Source of the DNA: Pantoea sp. Brub
GTDB taxonomy: Bacteria; Pseudomonadota; Gammaproteobacteria; Enterobacterales; Enterobacteriaceae
Direction: 5' to 3'
Assembly: GCA_016642085.1 (NCBI GenBank)
Contig: VOQV01000004.1
Coordinates: forward strand, 1 to 64,000
Length of the DNA stretch: 64,000 nt
The notes under the pieces are model-generated. The model was not told the origin of the DNA. It did not search any database and saw only the letters and a program-made list of their open reading frames with translations. Made by a program: the position numbers and the translations under genes. How positions within the stretch are numbered: the stretch's first letter is position 1; each line of letters opens with the position of its first letter. Shown here in pieces: positions 21,667-34,022 of the stretch.

Positions 21667-21924
21667 TTATTTCTTTTCAGATATGAATTTAGTTAAAGAT
21701 TCAATTGCTTCTTTTTCATCTATTCCATCTGCAGAAAGAATGATATTAGTCCCATATGTTAATCCTAAAGTTTGAATCTTAAATAGGCTTTTTGCATTTA
21801 CTGATTTACCTTCAGAAGTAATAGTTATTTCAGATTGAAAAGTTTTTGCTTTTTTAACAAATTGTGCAGCTGGTCTTGTATGTAAACCATGTAATAAGTT
21901 AATAGTCATTTCCTGTTGGAACAT
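21667..21924 (-). CDS. ptsH: PTS phosphocarrier protein HPr
   Basis: HPr relays phosphate from enzyme I to sugar-specific EII proteins. The product is 85 residues, the standard length. The active His15 lies in [18 protein letters not shown], and the conserved Ser46 region is [16 protein letters not shown]. It is first in the ptsH-ptsI-crr order on the minus strand, with an unusually long 116-base gap before ptsI. An AAGGAA ribosome binding site precedes the ATG. Confidence 0.98.
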   Translation of the reverse strand: MFQQEMTINLLHGLHTRPAAQFVKKAKTFQSEITITSEGKSVNAKSLFKIQTLGLTYGTNIILSADGIDEKEAIESLTKFISEKK

Positions 21925-22221
21925 TTTATTTCCTTAACGTTATTAATTTCTTACTATCAATAAATAAATATAAAGTATTATCATAATTTTAACTAATTTA
22001 GATATATTTATATGTAAGTTTATCTAAATTTTTAAACAAGAATTTTTTTGATTTTATAAAATATTCTTCAGATATGTTAATATTATTTTGGTATTAAAAC
22101 TATGATTAAATAATACTAAAAAAATTACCTAACTAAATGTAATTAACAGCTAAAATATTTTAACAAAAACATTAAAGTAAATAATAAAATATCATTTTAT
22201 ATAATTCATTCAATATGGTAA

Positions 22222-23193
22222 TTATTGCCTGAGTTCTTTTTCAGTAAACATGCCAGAAAATAATATAGTACTTAAATAACGCTCCCCTGAAGATGGTAAA
22301 ATAACAACAATATTTTTATTATAATAATTATTGTTATTCTGTAATTTTAATGCAGCTGCTACAGCAGCTCCTGAAGAAATACCGGCTAAAATACCTTCGT
22401 TTGCCATTAATTTACGTGCTATTTTTATAGACTCATCATGAGAAACTGTAATAACTTTATCAATCATACTTAAATCAAGGTTATTTGGAATAAATCCAGC
22501 ACCTATTCCTTGAATTTTATGTGGACCTGGTTTTATCTTTTTACCAGCCAAAGTTTGTGTAATAACTTGTGAATCACTTGGTTCAACTGCAACAGAAATT
22601 AAATTCTTATTTCCTTGAATATTTTTAATATACCTACTAACTCCTGTTATAGTACCACCAGTTCCAACTCCTGCTACGAATATATCTATATTACCATTCA
22701 TATCGTTCCAAATTTCTGGACCAGTAGTTTTTTCATGGATTTCTGGATTTGCTGGATTACTAAATTGTTGCAGTAATATATGTTCATTTGGACTGCTTGC
22801 AATGATTTCTTCTGCTCTTAAAATGGCTCCTTTCATGCCTAGTGCTCCCTCTGTTAATTCAAGTTTAGCACCTAAAGCTTTTAATAATTTACGACGCTCA
22901 ATAGACATAGTTTTTGGCATAGTTAGAATTAACCTATACCCTCTAGCTGCGGCAACATATGCTAATGCGATACCTGTATTACCGCTAGTTGGTTCTACTA
23001 ATGTAACATTAGAATTTAGTATACCACGTTTTTCTGCATCCCAAATCATATTAGCACCTATGCGACATTTAACACTAAAACTAGGATTTCTGGATTCTAT
23101 CTTTACAAAAATACGATTGTATCCCATTGTATTTAATTGTACTAATGGCGTATTTCCAATTGTAAAAGAATTATCTCTATAAAAATTTTTCAT
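22222..23193 (-). CDS. cysK: O-acetylserine sulfhydrylase A (cysteine synthase)
   Basis: CysK is the PLP enzyme that makes cysteine from O-acetylserine and sulfide. The product has 323 residues, as in E. coli. The PLP lysine lies in [22 protein letters not shown] (about residue 42), the substrate loop in [14 protein letters not shown], and the phosphate-binding glycines in [14 protein letters not shown]. CysK rather than CysM is indicated by close similarity and by position next to ptsHI-crr. It is transcribed in the same direction as ptsH, 297 bases upstream. The sulfate reduction genes are not in this window. Confidence 0.96.
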   Translation of the reverse strand: MKNFYRDNSFTIGNTPLVQLNTMGYNRIFVKIESRNPSFSVKCRIGANMIWDAEKRGILNSNVTLVEPTSGNTGIALAYVAAARGYRLILTMPKTMSIERRKLLKALGAKLELTEGALGMKGAILRAEEIIASSPNEHILLQQFSNPANPEIHEKTTGPEIWNDMNGNIDIFVAGVGTGGTITGVSRYIKNIQGNKNLISVAVEPSDSQVITQTLAGKKIKPGPHKIQGIGAGFIPNNLDLSMIDKVITVSHDESIKIARKLMANEGILAGISSGAAVAAALKLQNNNNYYNKNIVVILPSSGERYLSTILFSGMFTEKELRQ

Positions 23194-25820
<2,627 letters not shown>

Positions 25821-25869
25821 TAATTTATTTTAATGATGATATGAATATTTATAATAGTTTATAATTATA

Positions 25870-26802
25870 TTATTGATTTTTATAATATCTAGCAATATGA
25901 GAACATACGATTATTTGAAGTTGGTGAAATATCATTAAAGGTAAAATAATCATGCCTACTGAATTACTAGGAAATAGAATACTGGCCATTGGTATGCCAT
26001 TTATTAAACTTTTTTTAGATCCGCAAAATAGTACTACTATTCTATCAGCTTTGTTTAATTTTAATATGTACGTAAATAAGTAATTAATACACAACACAGA
26101 AATTAAAAGAACAGTGCAACTTAATAAAATCCATAACAAAGTTATTATCCCTGCACTACTCCACATGCCATCAACTACTGCTTTACTAAAAGAAGAATAT
26201 ATTATTAATAAAATTGATATTTGATCTACTTTATTAAGTAAACTATTATTTTTTTTTATCCAATTTAATATATAAGGACGAAATATATGTCCCAATAAAA
26301 ATGGTATTAATAATTGTGCTATAATTTTACTAATTTGATTAAGTACTGTAAATGATATATTACTTTTAATATTAAATAATATATAGACAAGCAAAGGAGA
26401 AATAAAGACACCTAATATGCTTGAAGTAGATGCACTACATATAGCAGCTGCAACATTACCTCCTGATACAGAAGTAAACGCAATTGCCGACTGTACTGTA
26501 GCTGGCATAATACACAAATAAAGAAATCCAGCATAAAGTTCTTTGCTAATATTTATTGGTTGAAAACTTAATATAATTATTCCTAAAATAGGGAACAGTA
26601 TAAATGTACTACATAAAATCCATAAATGAAGTTTCCAATCTTTAGCACCTAAAATAATTTTTTTACGTGATAATTTAGCACCATATAAAAAAAATAAAAT
26701 AGAAATAAATATTGTAGACAAAGCTTCAAATATATTAGCAAAATTACCTTTTATAGGTATAACAAAAGCTAATAAAATAGTTAAGATAAATTTAATGATC
26801 AT
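25870..26802 (-). CDS. yfeH: YfeH-type bile acid:sodium symporter family protein
   Basis: YfeH is a multi-helix membrane protein of the SBF-like (bile acid/sodium symporter) superfamily; its substrate is unknown. The product is 310 residues against 332 in E. coli. It matches YfeH through FFLYGAKLSRKKIILGAKDWKLHLWILCSTFILFP, IMPATVQSAIAFTSVSGGNVAAAICSASTSS and VLFCGSKKSLINGIPMASILF. It follows ligA convergently, as expected from E. coli order. Upstream of the used ATG lies ATGGGATTTATACGC (MGFIR..), which resembles the normal YfeH N-terminus but is out of frame by two bases. The present start therefore looks like a fallback after a small indel. The first membrane helix is still present. Confidence 0.88.
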   Translation of the reverse strand: MIIKFILTILLAFVIPIKGNFANIFEALSTIFISILFFLYGAKLSRKKIILGAKDWKLHLWILCSTFILFPILGIIILSFQPINISKELYAGFLYLCIMPATVQSAIAFTSVSGGNVAAAICSASTSSILGVFISPLLVYILFNIKSNISFTVLNQISKIIAQLLIPFLLGHIFRPYILNWIKKNNSLLNKVDQISILLIIYSSFSKAVVDGMWSSAGIITLLWILLSCTVLLISVLCINYLFTYILKLNKADRIVVLFCGSKKSLINGIPMASILFPSNSVGMIILPLMIFHQLQIIVCSHIARYYKNQ

Positions 26803-27007
26803 TAGATCAAGTCAATGCGTATAAATCCCATTTTGAGAATCCAATCAAAAATATGTTATGACAATTAAAATAAAATAATAATTGGCAATATAAAAATATT
26901 TATTTTTGATTCATCTGATTAATTTATAATTTTATATTTAAAAATAACATGAGTTTATATATTATCTAATTTCGATTGAAATACACTTCATTATTTAATG
27001 ATAATGA

Positions 27008-27031
27008 AAATCTTATCTTATGATAAGATTT
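27008..27031 (-). terminator. Terminator of the tRNA-Val/tRNA-Lys transcript
   Basis: A 10-bp stem (AAATCTTATC / GATAAGATTT) with a four-base loop lies just beyond the 3' end of tRNA-Lys. Read on the minus strand it is followed by TTTT, fitting a rho-independent terminator for the tRNA pair. Confidence 0.75.
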
Positions 27032-27037
27032 ATTGTA

Positions 27038-27110
27038 TGAGTCGTGCAGGATTCGAACCTGCGACCAATTGATTAAAAGTCAACTGCTCTACCAACTGAG
27101 CTAACGACCC
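27038..27110 (-). tRNA. tRNA-Lys (anticodon TTT)
   Basis: A 73-base cloverleaf beginning GGGTCGTTAGCTCAGTTGG, with anticodon loop CTTTTAA and T-arm GCAGGTTCGAATCCTGC. It is nearly identical to the E. coli tRNA-Lys. The acceptor stem contains a G2-U71 wobble. The CCA end is not encoded. It follows tRNA-Val on the same strand, as in the E. coli valU-lysV cluster. Confidence 0.96.
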
Positions 27111-27168
27111 AATATTAATGCTCTTAATGTCAATATTACAAACAAAATCAATATAAAATTTAAGAGTG

Positions 27169-27241
27169 TGGGTGATGACGGACTCGAACCGCCGACCCCC
27201 TCCTTGTAAGGGAGATGCTCTACCAACTGAGCTAATCACCC
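27169..27241 (-). tRNA. tRNA-Val (anticodon TAC)
   Basis: A 73-base cloverleaf beginning GGGTGATTAGCTCAGTTGG, with anticodon loop CTTACAA and T-arm GGCGGTTCGAGTCCGTC. It is close to the E. coli valU-type tRNA. CCA is not encoded. It lies 58 bases upstream of tRNA-Lys in the same direction and is divergent from gltX. Confidence 0.96.
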
Positions 27242-27425
27242 TCTTAGTTAATATATATTATAAGTATAGTTAGCTATGAGTCAATAAGTAAGTTTTTGTC
27301 TGTTAATAAATAAAACAATAATTAAATATAAATTATTGTTTTATATAAAAAAAAATATATATATTTTTTTTATTTTTATTAAATATATATCATATATATT
27401 ATCTATTTATTATAGGATCATATCA

Positions 27426-28841
27426 ATGAAGATAAAAACTCGTTTTGCACCTAGTCCAACTGGTCATTTACATATAGGAAGTGTAAGAACTGCTCTTTAT
27501 TCTTGGCTTTTTGCACGTCATAATGAAGGTGATTTTATATTAAGAATAGAAGATAGTGATATTAAACGTTCTAGCAATGAATTTATAACATCTATTATAA
27601 ATGACATGAAATGGTTAGGTTTAGATTGGAATGAAGGTCCATATTATCAAACAAAACGTTTTCAACGTTATAATGAAATAATTAATTACATGTTATCTTT
27701 AGGTGTTGCATATAAATGTTATTGTTCTAAAGAACGAATTGAAAATTTACGTTGCATGCAAATGATGAATAAACAAAAACCTAGGTATGATAGTTATTGT
27801 CTTCAAAATAATAAAACATACCATAACAAACCATATGTAGTAAGATTTCGCAATCCTAAAACTGGTTTTGTGACATTTCATGATCAAATTAGAGGAGATA
27901 TTCAGTTTAGTAATGAAGAATTAGATGATTTAATTATTTGTCGTACTAATGGTTTGCCTACATATAATTTTTGTGTAGCAATAGATGATTGGGATATGGG
28001 TATTACTCACGTTATTCGCGGAGAAGATCATATCAATAATACTCCTAGACAAATTAATATTTTGAAATCCATTAATGCTAAAATACCAATGTATTCCCAT
28101 ATTTCTATGATTCTTGATGAAAATGGTAGAAAATTTTCTAAGCGTCAAGGCATTGGCAGTGTAATGGATTATAGAAATGAGGGTTATTTACCAGAAGCCT
28201 TGTTAAATTATTTAGTTAGACTAGGTTGGAGTCACGGTAATAAAGAGATATTTAGTATTAATGAAATGATTAAATTATTTACGCTAAAAGCTGTAAATAA
28301 ATCAGCTAGTATTTTTAATATAAAAAAACTTAATTGGATAAATAATAAATACATTAATACATTATCTTCTGACAATGTAATAAAACATTTATATTTATGC
28401 CTGCAAAACCAGAAAATTAATACTGATCATGGTCCTAATTTACATAGCATTATTCATATATTAGGTCAAAAATGTAACACATTAAAAGAAATAGCTATTT
28501 GTTGTAAATATTTTTATGAAGATTCTTTTGAATTTGATCCCAATCTAACTGAAAAGTATTTGACTCATGTTACATATAAAGCTTTAAAATTGATGAGTGA
28601 TAAATTAATAAATATAAATAATTGGGATAGTAATAATATACTTATATCAATTAAAAATACTGCTAATGAATTATATTTAGATATTGGCATTGTGTATATG
28701 TCCCTACGTTTAGCTATTACAGGAACCAATCAATCACCAAGTATTAATAGTATTATGCAGATTATTGGTCGTGATAGTACTATAAAACGTATTAAAAAAA
28801 CATTAGAATACATAGAAGATAATATTTTAATGAAAAAATAA
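27426..28841 (+). CDS. gltX: Glutamyl-tRNA synthetase
   Basis: GltX charges tRNA-Glu. Starting at the ATG at 27426 (MKIKTRFAPSPTGHLHIGS) gives 471 residues, exactly the E. coli length, with an AGGA ribosome binding site. The longer ORF start adds an implausible poly-Ile/Tyr extension and is rejected. The class I HIGH motif is HIGS, and the KMSKS-type motif is KFSKRQG. The zinc-binding insert (CYCSKERI.. C) is present in part. A divergent tRNA-Val/Lys pair lies upstream, as in E. coli. Confidence 0.97.
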   Translation: MKIKTRFAPSPTGHLHIGSVRTALYSWLFARHNEGDFILRIEDSDIKRSSNEFITSIINDMKWLGLDWNEGPYYQTKRFQRYNEIINYMLSLGVAYKCYCSKERIENLRCMQMMNKQKPRYDSYCLQNNKTYHNKPYVVRFRNPKTGFVTFHDQIRGDIQFSNEELDDLIICRTNGLPTYNFCVAIDDWDMGITHVIRGEDHINNTPRQINILKSINAKIPMYSHISMILDENGRKFSKRQGIGSVMDYRNEGYLPEALLNYLVRLGWSHGNKEIFSINEMIKLFTLKAVNKSASIFNIKKLNWINNKYINTLSSDNVIKHLYLCLQNQKINTDHGPNLHSIIHILGQKCNTLKEIAICCKYFYEDSFEFDPNLTEKYLTHVTYKALKLMSDKLININNWDSNNILISIKNTANELYLDIGIVYMSLRLAITGTNQSPSINSIMQIIGRDSTIKRIKKTLEYIEDNILMKK

Positions 28842-29025
28842 TTTGTTTTTATTTAATATTCGCAATTAATATTTAATTTTAATAAAATACAAAGAATATT
28901 TTTAAAAATAATTGAAGTATAATAATTGAAACGTACAATAAGTATTTAATATTTTTAATATTGATATCACATATATTTATATATCAATATATCTTTATGT
29001 ATAGGTATTATTAATAATAGTCTAT

Positions 29026-29098
29026 GGGGCTATAGCTCAATTGGAAGAGCTTTTGCATGGCATGCAAAAAGATAGTGGTTCAAGTCCACTTAGCTCCA
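29026..29098 (+). tRNA. tRNA-Ala (anticodon GGC)
   Basis: A 73-base cloverleaf beginning GGGGCTATAGCTCAATTGG, with anticodon loop ATGGCAT and T-arm AGTGGTTCAAGTCCACT. The acceptor stem retains the G3-U70 pair that identifies alanine tRNAs. CCA is not encoded. E. coli has two such genes (alaX, alaW) after gltX; only one remains here. Confidence 0.96.
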
Positions 29099-29440
29099 TA
29101 TTTTGTGCATATATTTCATAAATATGAAACATATTTCAAATTATTTGTTTCATATGCAGTAAATTTGAATTTACTGCATATGAAACAAATAATTTTTTAT
29201 ATATATTAAATATTTTAGTAAAGTTTAAATATTTAAATATACAATATATTCGTAATATTATATTGATAGTATGCAATATATTTATTGTAAATTAAATATT
29301 AATACTTACAATCTCATTTATTAAATATTCAAAAAAATATGTAATATTTATTATTTAGTTAATAAATAAATATTTTTTATTAATTACATTATTTAGCTAA
29401 TTAATTTTACATGAATGCTAGATATAAAACAGGAAATTTC
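29099..29440. other. Spacer tRNA-Ala/mntH
   Basis: About 340 bases. The left part holds a short and a very long hairpin (the long one is listed separately). The rest is AT-rich and must include the mntH promoter. I could not recognise a clear MntR or Fur operator. Confidence 0.55.
29138..29195 (+). terminator. 27-bp perfect hairpin after tRNA-Ala
   Basis: The left arm starts AAATTATTTGTTTCATATGC and the right arm is its perfect 27-base complement around a TTGA loop. It ends in a T6 run (AATTTTTTAT), so it is best read as the rho-independent terminator of tRNA-Ala. A smaller TTTCAT..ATGAAA hairpin precedes it at about 29114-29129. The stem is far longer than a terminator needs. Confidence 0.75.
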
Positions 29441-30685
29441 ATGAAGATTGAAAATTATACTAATAATATCTTTCATAAGTTTAAAAACATAAAATTAACT
29501 TTATTAGGACCAGCTTTTATAGCTGCTATAGGTTATATAGATCCAGGAAATTTCGTTACTAATATTCAAGCTGGTACACATTATGGATATAAATTATTAT
29601 GGGTAGTAGTTTGGGCAAATGTTATGGCTATGTTAATTCAATTAATGTCTGCTAAATTAGGAATTGCTACCAACAAAAATCTAGCAGAACATATTAGAGA
29701 TAGATTTCCACGCCCTATAGTTTGGTTTTATTGGATCCAGGCTGAAGTTATTGCAATGGCAACTGATTTAGCAGAATTCGTTGGTGCATCTCTTGGATTT
29801 AAATTGTTATTCAATATTTCTCTTATTCAAGGAGCCATTATTACTGGAATAATTACTTTTTTAATTCTATTGCTACAAAATCGTGGACAAAAACCACTTG
29901 AAATTTTAATTGGTAGCTTATTAATGCTTGTAGCTCTTGCTTATGTTATTGAATTATTTTTATCTCAACCTAAAATGAATGATGTCATTTCTGGATTAGT
30001 TATTCCTTTTTTACCAAATTATGATACAGTGTTTTTTGCAGCTGGTATACTAGGAGCAACTATTATGCCACATGTGATATACTTACATTCAGCATTAAGT
30101 CAATTTGGTAATAAAGGCAATATCAAAGAACTTTATGCTTCTGCTAAATTAGATGTTATACTTGCCATGACAATTGCTGGTTTTGTAAATTTATCTATGA
30201 TGGCAACAGCATCATCTGTATTTTTTTCTCATAAACATCATTTAACCAATTTAGATGAAACTTATTTACAATTACAACCAATGTTAGGGCATACAGCTGC
30301 TGTTATTTTTGGTTTAACATTAATAATTGCTGGACTATCATCAACAGTAGTAGGTACATTAGCAGGTCAAGTTGTAATGCAGGGATTTGTGCATTTTTAT
30401 ATACCATTGTGGCTTAGAAGAATTATTACTATGCTACCTTCTTTCACTGTTATTTGGATTGGTTTAGATCCTACGAATATTTTAGTTGTAAGTCAAGTAT
30501 TTTTAAGTTTTGGTATTGCTTTAGCAATTATTCCATTATTATCGTTTACAGGTAATGTCAAAATTATGGGTAATACAATGGTTAATTCTTCTTTAACCCA
30601 AAATATAGGTAGATTAATTGTGTTAATAGTAATTGTATTAAATATATACTTATTGATATACGAATTCAAACATTTACATATTTGA
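29441..30685 (+). CDS. mntH: Manganese/divalent cation transporter MntH
   Basis: MntH is the Nramp-family proton-coupled Mn2+ (and Fe2+) importer. I prefer the ATG at 29441, which has an AGGAAA ribosome binding site and gives 414 residues (E. coli 412). The ORF track start lies ten codons earlier. The metal-site motif DPGNF is in [20 protein letters not shown], and the second, MPHVIYLHS, is in helix 6 ([16 protein letters not shown]). AGQVVMQGF near the C-terminus is also conserved. About eleven membrane helices. It sits between tRNA-Ala and tRNA-Arg as in the E. coli order with intervening genes lost. Confidence 0.96.
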   Translation: MKIENYTNNIFHKFKNIKLTLLGPAFIAAIGYIDPGNFVTNIQAGTHYGYKLLWVVVWANVMAMLIQLMSAKLGIATNKNLAEHIRDRFPRPIVWFYWIQAEVIAMATDLAEFVGASLGFKLLFNISLIQGAIITGIITFLILLLQNRGQKPLEILIGSLLMLVALAYVIELFLSQPKMNDVISGLVIPFLPNYDTVFFAAGILGATIMPHVIYLHSALSQFGNKGNIKELYASAKLDVILAMTIAGFVNLSMMATASSVFFSHKHHLTNLDETYLQLQPMLGHTAAVIFGLTLIIAGLSSTVVGTLAGQVVMQGFVHFYIPLWLRRIITMLPSFTVIWIGLDPTNILVVSQVFLSFGIALAIIPLLSFTGNVKIMGNTMVNSSLTQNIGRLIVLIVIVLNIYLLIYEFKHLHI

Positions 30686-30726
30686 AAATATATAAATGAT
30701 TTTTTTGTACCAAAATAATATTATAA

Positions 30727-30798
30727 TGTCTCCTACAGGATTCGAACCTGTAATTAACCCTTAGGAGAGGTTTGTTATGTCCTTTTAACTAAGGAGAC
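30727..30798 (-). tRNA. tRNA-Arg (anticodon CCT)
   Basis: A 72-base cloverleaf beginning GTCTCCTTAGTTAAAAGG, with anticodon loop CTCCTAA and T-arm ACAGGTTCGAATCCTGT. It matches E. coli argW, the AGG-decoding tRNA, including its position between mntH and aroC. CCA is not encoded. In E. coli argW lies on the other relative strand or serves as a phage attachment site; no integrated element is seen here. Confidence 0.93.
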
Positions 30799-31582
30799 CA
30801 ATTTATAATAAGATAAATATAGATGCTAAAATATTATATATACTGCTATAATAGTATATATAATATTGGTGTTTGCAGAAATAGTTGTAATTTATTTTAA
30901 ATAAACAGTTTATAGTTTATTTATAACATCTATAATAGTAGATATTATTGTTAATTTAAATAAAAGTTAATTATTAATATAAAATTATTATACGTGATTA
31001 GTAATACTAATTTAAAATAGCAAATATTTTTTTTAGGTTTTAAATCTATTTAAAGAATTTATCAATCATGTAAAAAATATCAGTTTTTTTAATAAAGTAA
31101 TAAATGTAATAAAAATATTTAAATATGAATTATTATATGATAAGTACAATAAATTTATTTTTCAATAAAAGAATTTTTATTGATATTCAACTATTCTAAA
31201 CAACCATCTCAAAATTTAAATTTTATCACAATTTAATCTATATGGTTGCAAAAAATTAATTTTCTTTTGTATAATTAATGTAGCAAAAAATAAAATCAGT
31301 ATCAATTATTTCACATTTACCATTGTTCAGTTATCTAATTTAAAATCATTAGTTTAAAAATACAAAAATGATTGTGTATATGCAACAATTTTATTAAGAT
31401 TTTTATCTATTTAGTACTTAAGGTAAACTGTTGTAATAATTGAATCCTGATAGTTGATAAAAATCATTAATAATTTTTATTATGTTAATAAGTACTTTTT
31501 ATTTAATTTTGATGGAATAGTTTCGTTTATTAATAAATTTATGTATTAAACTATAATATATTATTTTCAGGTTGATTATTAC
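30799..31582. other. Long spacer tRNA-Arg/prmB, no gene seen
   Basis: About 780 bases with no open frame resembling a protein. Many E. coli genes between argW and prmB (for example fadIJ, fadL, mlaA, smrB) are absent. It holds the divergent promoters for tRNA-Arg and prmB; I see no clear structure. Confidence 0.55.
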
Positions 31583-32515
31583 ATGGATAAATTGTTTATT
31601 AATGAAGTAGTAAATGAGTTACATACGATTCAAGATATGTTACGTTGGTCTACGAGCCGTTTTTTTAATGCTAAAATTTGTTATGGTCATGGTGTAGATA
31701 ATCCTTGGGATGAAGCAGTACGACTTGTATTACCATCCATTTCACTACCTCTTGATATTCCAGATAGTATGCAAAATGCTCGACTAACTAGTACCGAGCG
31801 TAATTGTATTATTCAACGTGTTATTAGACGAGTAAATGAATGTATTCCAACTTCTTATTTAACTAATACAGCCTGGTTTTGTGGTTATCAATTGTATGTT
31901 GATAAACGTGTAATCATACCTCGTTCACCAATTAGTGAAATTATAGACAATCATTTTAACGGATTAATTGATAATAATCCAGATTCTATTCTTGATATGT
32001 GCACTGGAAGTGGTTGCATTGCAATAGCTTGCGCTTATACTTTTCCAAAAGCTAAAATAGACGCAGTAGATATTTCACATGATGCATTAGATGTAGCAGA
32101 AACAAATATTAAAAATCATGATTTAACTAAAAATATTTCTTTAATTCAAGCAAATTTATTTAGCAAGTTACCTCAAATGAAATACGAGTTAATTATCACT
32201 AATCCACCATATGTAGGGGCTGAGGAGATATCTAATTTACCAGATGAATACCGTTATGAACCAGAAATTGGTTTAGCAGCAGGAAGTGATGGTTTAAAAA
32301 TAATAAGACGTATTTTAGCTTCGGCATCAGATTATCTTAAAGAAGATGGAGTACTTGTTTGTGAAGTAGGTAACAATATGATAAAAATGATTGAACAATA
32401 TGCAGATATACCGTTTAATTGGTTAAAATTATATAATGGCGGTGACGGCATATTTACATTAACACGTCAACAAATTATCAATGCAAAACATCATTTTTCT
32501 TTATATAAAGATTAA
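31583..32515 (+). CDS. prmB: Ribosomal protein L3 N5-glutamine methyltransferase PrmB
   Basis: PrmB methylates a glutamine of ribosomal protein L3 using SAM and affects ribosome assembly. The product is 310 residues, as in E. coli. The N-terminal helical region ([16 protein letters not shown]) precedes the methyltransferase fold. That fold has SAM motif [20 protein letters not shown], the IDAVDIS acidic motif and the glutamine-binding NPPY signature ([15 protein letters not shown]). The adjacent downstream position of aroC (49 bases) is as in E. coli and separates it from PrmC, which lies next to prfA. Confidence 0.96.
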   Translation: MDKLFINEVVNELHTIQDMLRWSTSRFFNAKICYGHGVDNPWDEAVRLVLPSISLPLDIPDSMQNARLTSTERNCIIQRVIRRVNECIPTSYLTNTAWFCGYQLYVDKRVIIPRSPISEIIDNHFNGLIDNNPDSILDMCTGSGCIAIACAYTFPKAKIDAVDISHDALDVAETNIKNHDLTKNISLIQANLFSKLPQMKYELIITNPPYVGAEEISNLPDEYRYEPEIGLAAGSDGLKIIRRILASASDYLKEDGVLVCEVGNNMIKMIEQYADIPFNWLKLYNGGDGIFTLTRQQIINAKHHFSLYKD

Positions 32516-32564
32516 ATTAAATAATTAATTCAATAATCAATTTTACATAAGGAAAGAAAACATA

Positions 32565-33650
32565 ATGGCTGGGAATAGTATCGGTGAGTTGTTTCGCGTA
32601 ACTACATTTGGTGAATCACATGGAACTGCATTAGGTTGTATAGTTGATGGTATGCCACCTGGTATGTCATTAAATATATTGGATATTCAACATGATTTAG
32701 ATCGTCGTTGTCCTGGCAAATCATATTATACTACTCAACGTCGTGAGTTAGATCAAATAAAAATATTATCAGGTATATTCCAAGGGATTACTACCGGCAC
32801 TTCTATTGGTTTATTAATTGAAAATATAGATCATAGATCTCAAGATTATGAATTCATTAAACATAAATTCCGTCCAGGACATGCTGATTATACCTATCAA
32901 AAAAAATACGGTATACGTGATTATAGAGGAGGTGGACGTTCTTCAGCACGTGAAACCGTAATGCGTGTAGCAGCAGGTGCAATTGCAAAAAAATATCTTA
33001 AAATAAAATTTGGGCTGTTAATTAGAGGGTATTTATCACAAATAGGTAACATTAAATGTAACTTTGATGATTGGAATTTAGTTGAACAAAATCCATTTTT
33101 TTGTCCAAATTTAAATAATTTAAAAGATATAGATCAGTTAATTCGTTCTTTAAAAAAAGAAGGAGATTCTATTGGAGCTAAATTAACTGTTGTAGCAGAA
33201 AATGTTCCAGCTGGTTTAGGTGAACCAGTCTTTGATAAATTAGATGCAGATTTAGCACATGCTTTTATGAGTATCAATGCCGTTAAAGGTGTAGAAATCG
33301 GTGATGGTTTTGCAGTTATTAACCAAAGAGGAACTCAACATCGTGATGAAATTAGAATAAATGGTTTTCAAAGTAATCATGCTGGAGGTATATTAGGTGG
33401 TATTAGTAGTGGACAAATAATTAATGTAAATTTAGCAATAAAACCTACATCTAGTATTGCTTTATCTGGAAAAACTATTAATGAAAATAAAGAAGAATTG
33501 AATATAGAAACTAAAGGACGTCATGACCCATGTGTTGGAATTCGTGCTATTCCTATTGTTGAAGCTATGATGGCTATAATATTAATGGATCATGTGCTAA
33601 GAAACAATGCACAATGTATAGATGTAAAAAATACTACATTTTTTATTTAA
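32565..33650 (+). CDS. aroC: Chorismate synthase AroC
   Basis: AroC converts EPSP to chorismate using reduced FMN, the last shared step for aromatic amino acids. The product is 361 residues, equal to E. coli. Signatures are [18 protein letters not shown], the RRPGxS-type stretch [46 protein letters not shown] and [18 protein letters not shown]. An AAGGAAAG ribosome binding site precedes the ATG. It probably forms an operon with prmB. Confidence 0.98.
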   Translation: MAGNSIGELFRVTTFGESHGTALGCIVDGMPPGMSLNILDIQHDLDRRCPGKSYYTTQRRELDQIKILSGIFQGITTGTSIGLLIENIDHRSQDYEFIKHKFRPGHADYTYQKKYGIRDYRGGGRSSARETVMRVAAGAIAKKYLKIKFGLLIRGYLSQIGNIKCNFDDWNLVEQNPFFCPNLNNLKDIDQLIRSLKKEGDSIGAKLTVVAENVPAGLGEPVFDKLDADLAHAFMSINAVKGVEIGDGFAVINQRGTQHRDEIRINGFQSNHAGGILGGISSGQIINVNLAIKPTSSIALSGKTINENKEELNIETKGRHDPCVGIRAIPIVEAMMAIILMDHVLRNNAQCIDVKNTTFFI

Positions 33651-34022
33651 ATTAATAAACAATATACATTAAAATTCATTAATTAAAAATTATAAATACA
33701 CATGTATTTTTATGACAATTATGTTACATAATTTTTTTAAATCAATTGAAAAAATCTCTTATATATTTAATAAGAGATTTATATATTATACAAATCAATA
33801 ATGATTTAATCATTCAACTTAACCAGGTTATCTTTAATAAGATTGTATTTATTTGAATTAAAGTAAACATATTATTTCATTTGAATAAATTATATTAGTA
33901 TAATGGAATAATGTATTATCTATTGAATAATTAAATTATTTACAATATATAAAATATTCATTCTAATATTCAAAATAGATTTTGTATCTCAATTAATATA
34001 ATAATACAAGGAGATTCATTTA
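33651..34022. other. Spacer aroC/fabB
   Basis: About 370 bases where E. coli carries several genes between aroC and fabB, among them mepA and mnmC. No coding remnant is visible. One terminator-like hairpin (listed) lies in the middle and a strong fabB ribosome binding site (AAGGAGA) at the right end. Confidence 0.55.
33752..33780 (+). terminator. Hairpin downstream of aroC
   Basis: An 11-bp stem (AAATCTCTTAT / ATAAGAGATTT) with a seven-base loop, about 100 bases after aroC. It lacks a good U-run, so termination is likely rather than certain. Confidence 0.5.

Noticed and set aside
27030-27239. 69-residue minus-strand ORF in the track
   Set aside because: It lies across the tRNA-Val and tRNA-Lys genes; the translation is of tRNA sequence.
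27336-27425. N-terminal 30-residue extension of gltX
   Set aside because: Ile/Tyr/Lys-rich translation of AT-rich upstream DNA; the ATG at 27426 gives the standard 471 residues.
30727-31582. Possible integrated element next to tRNA-Arg (argW-type genes are phage attachment sites)
   Set aside because: No integrase, direct repeat of the tRNA 3' end, or foreign-looking gene is visible in the 780-base spacer.
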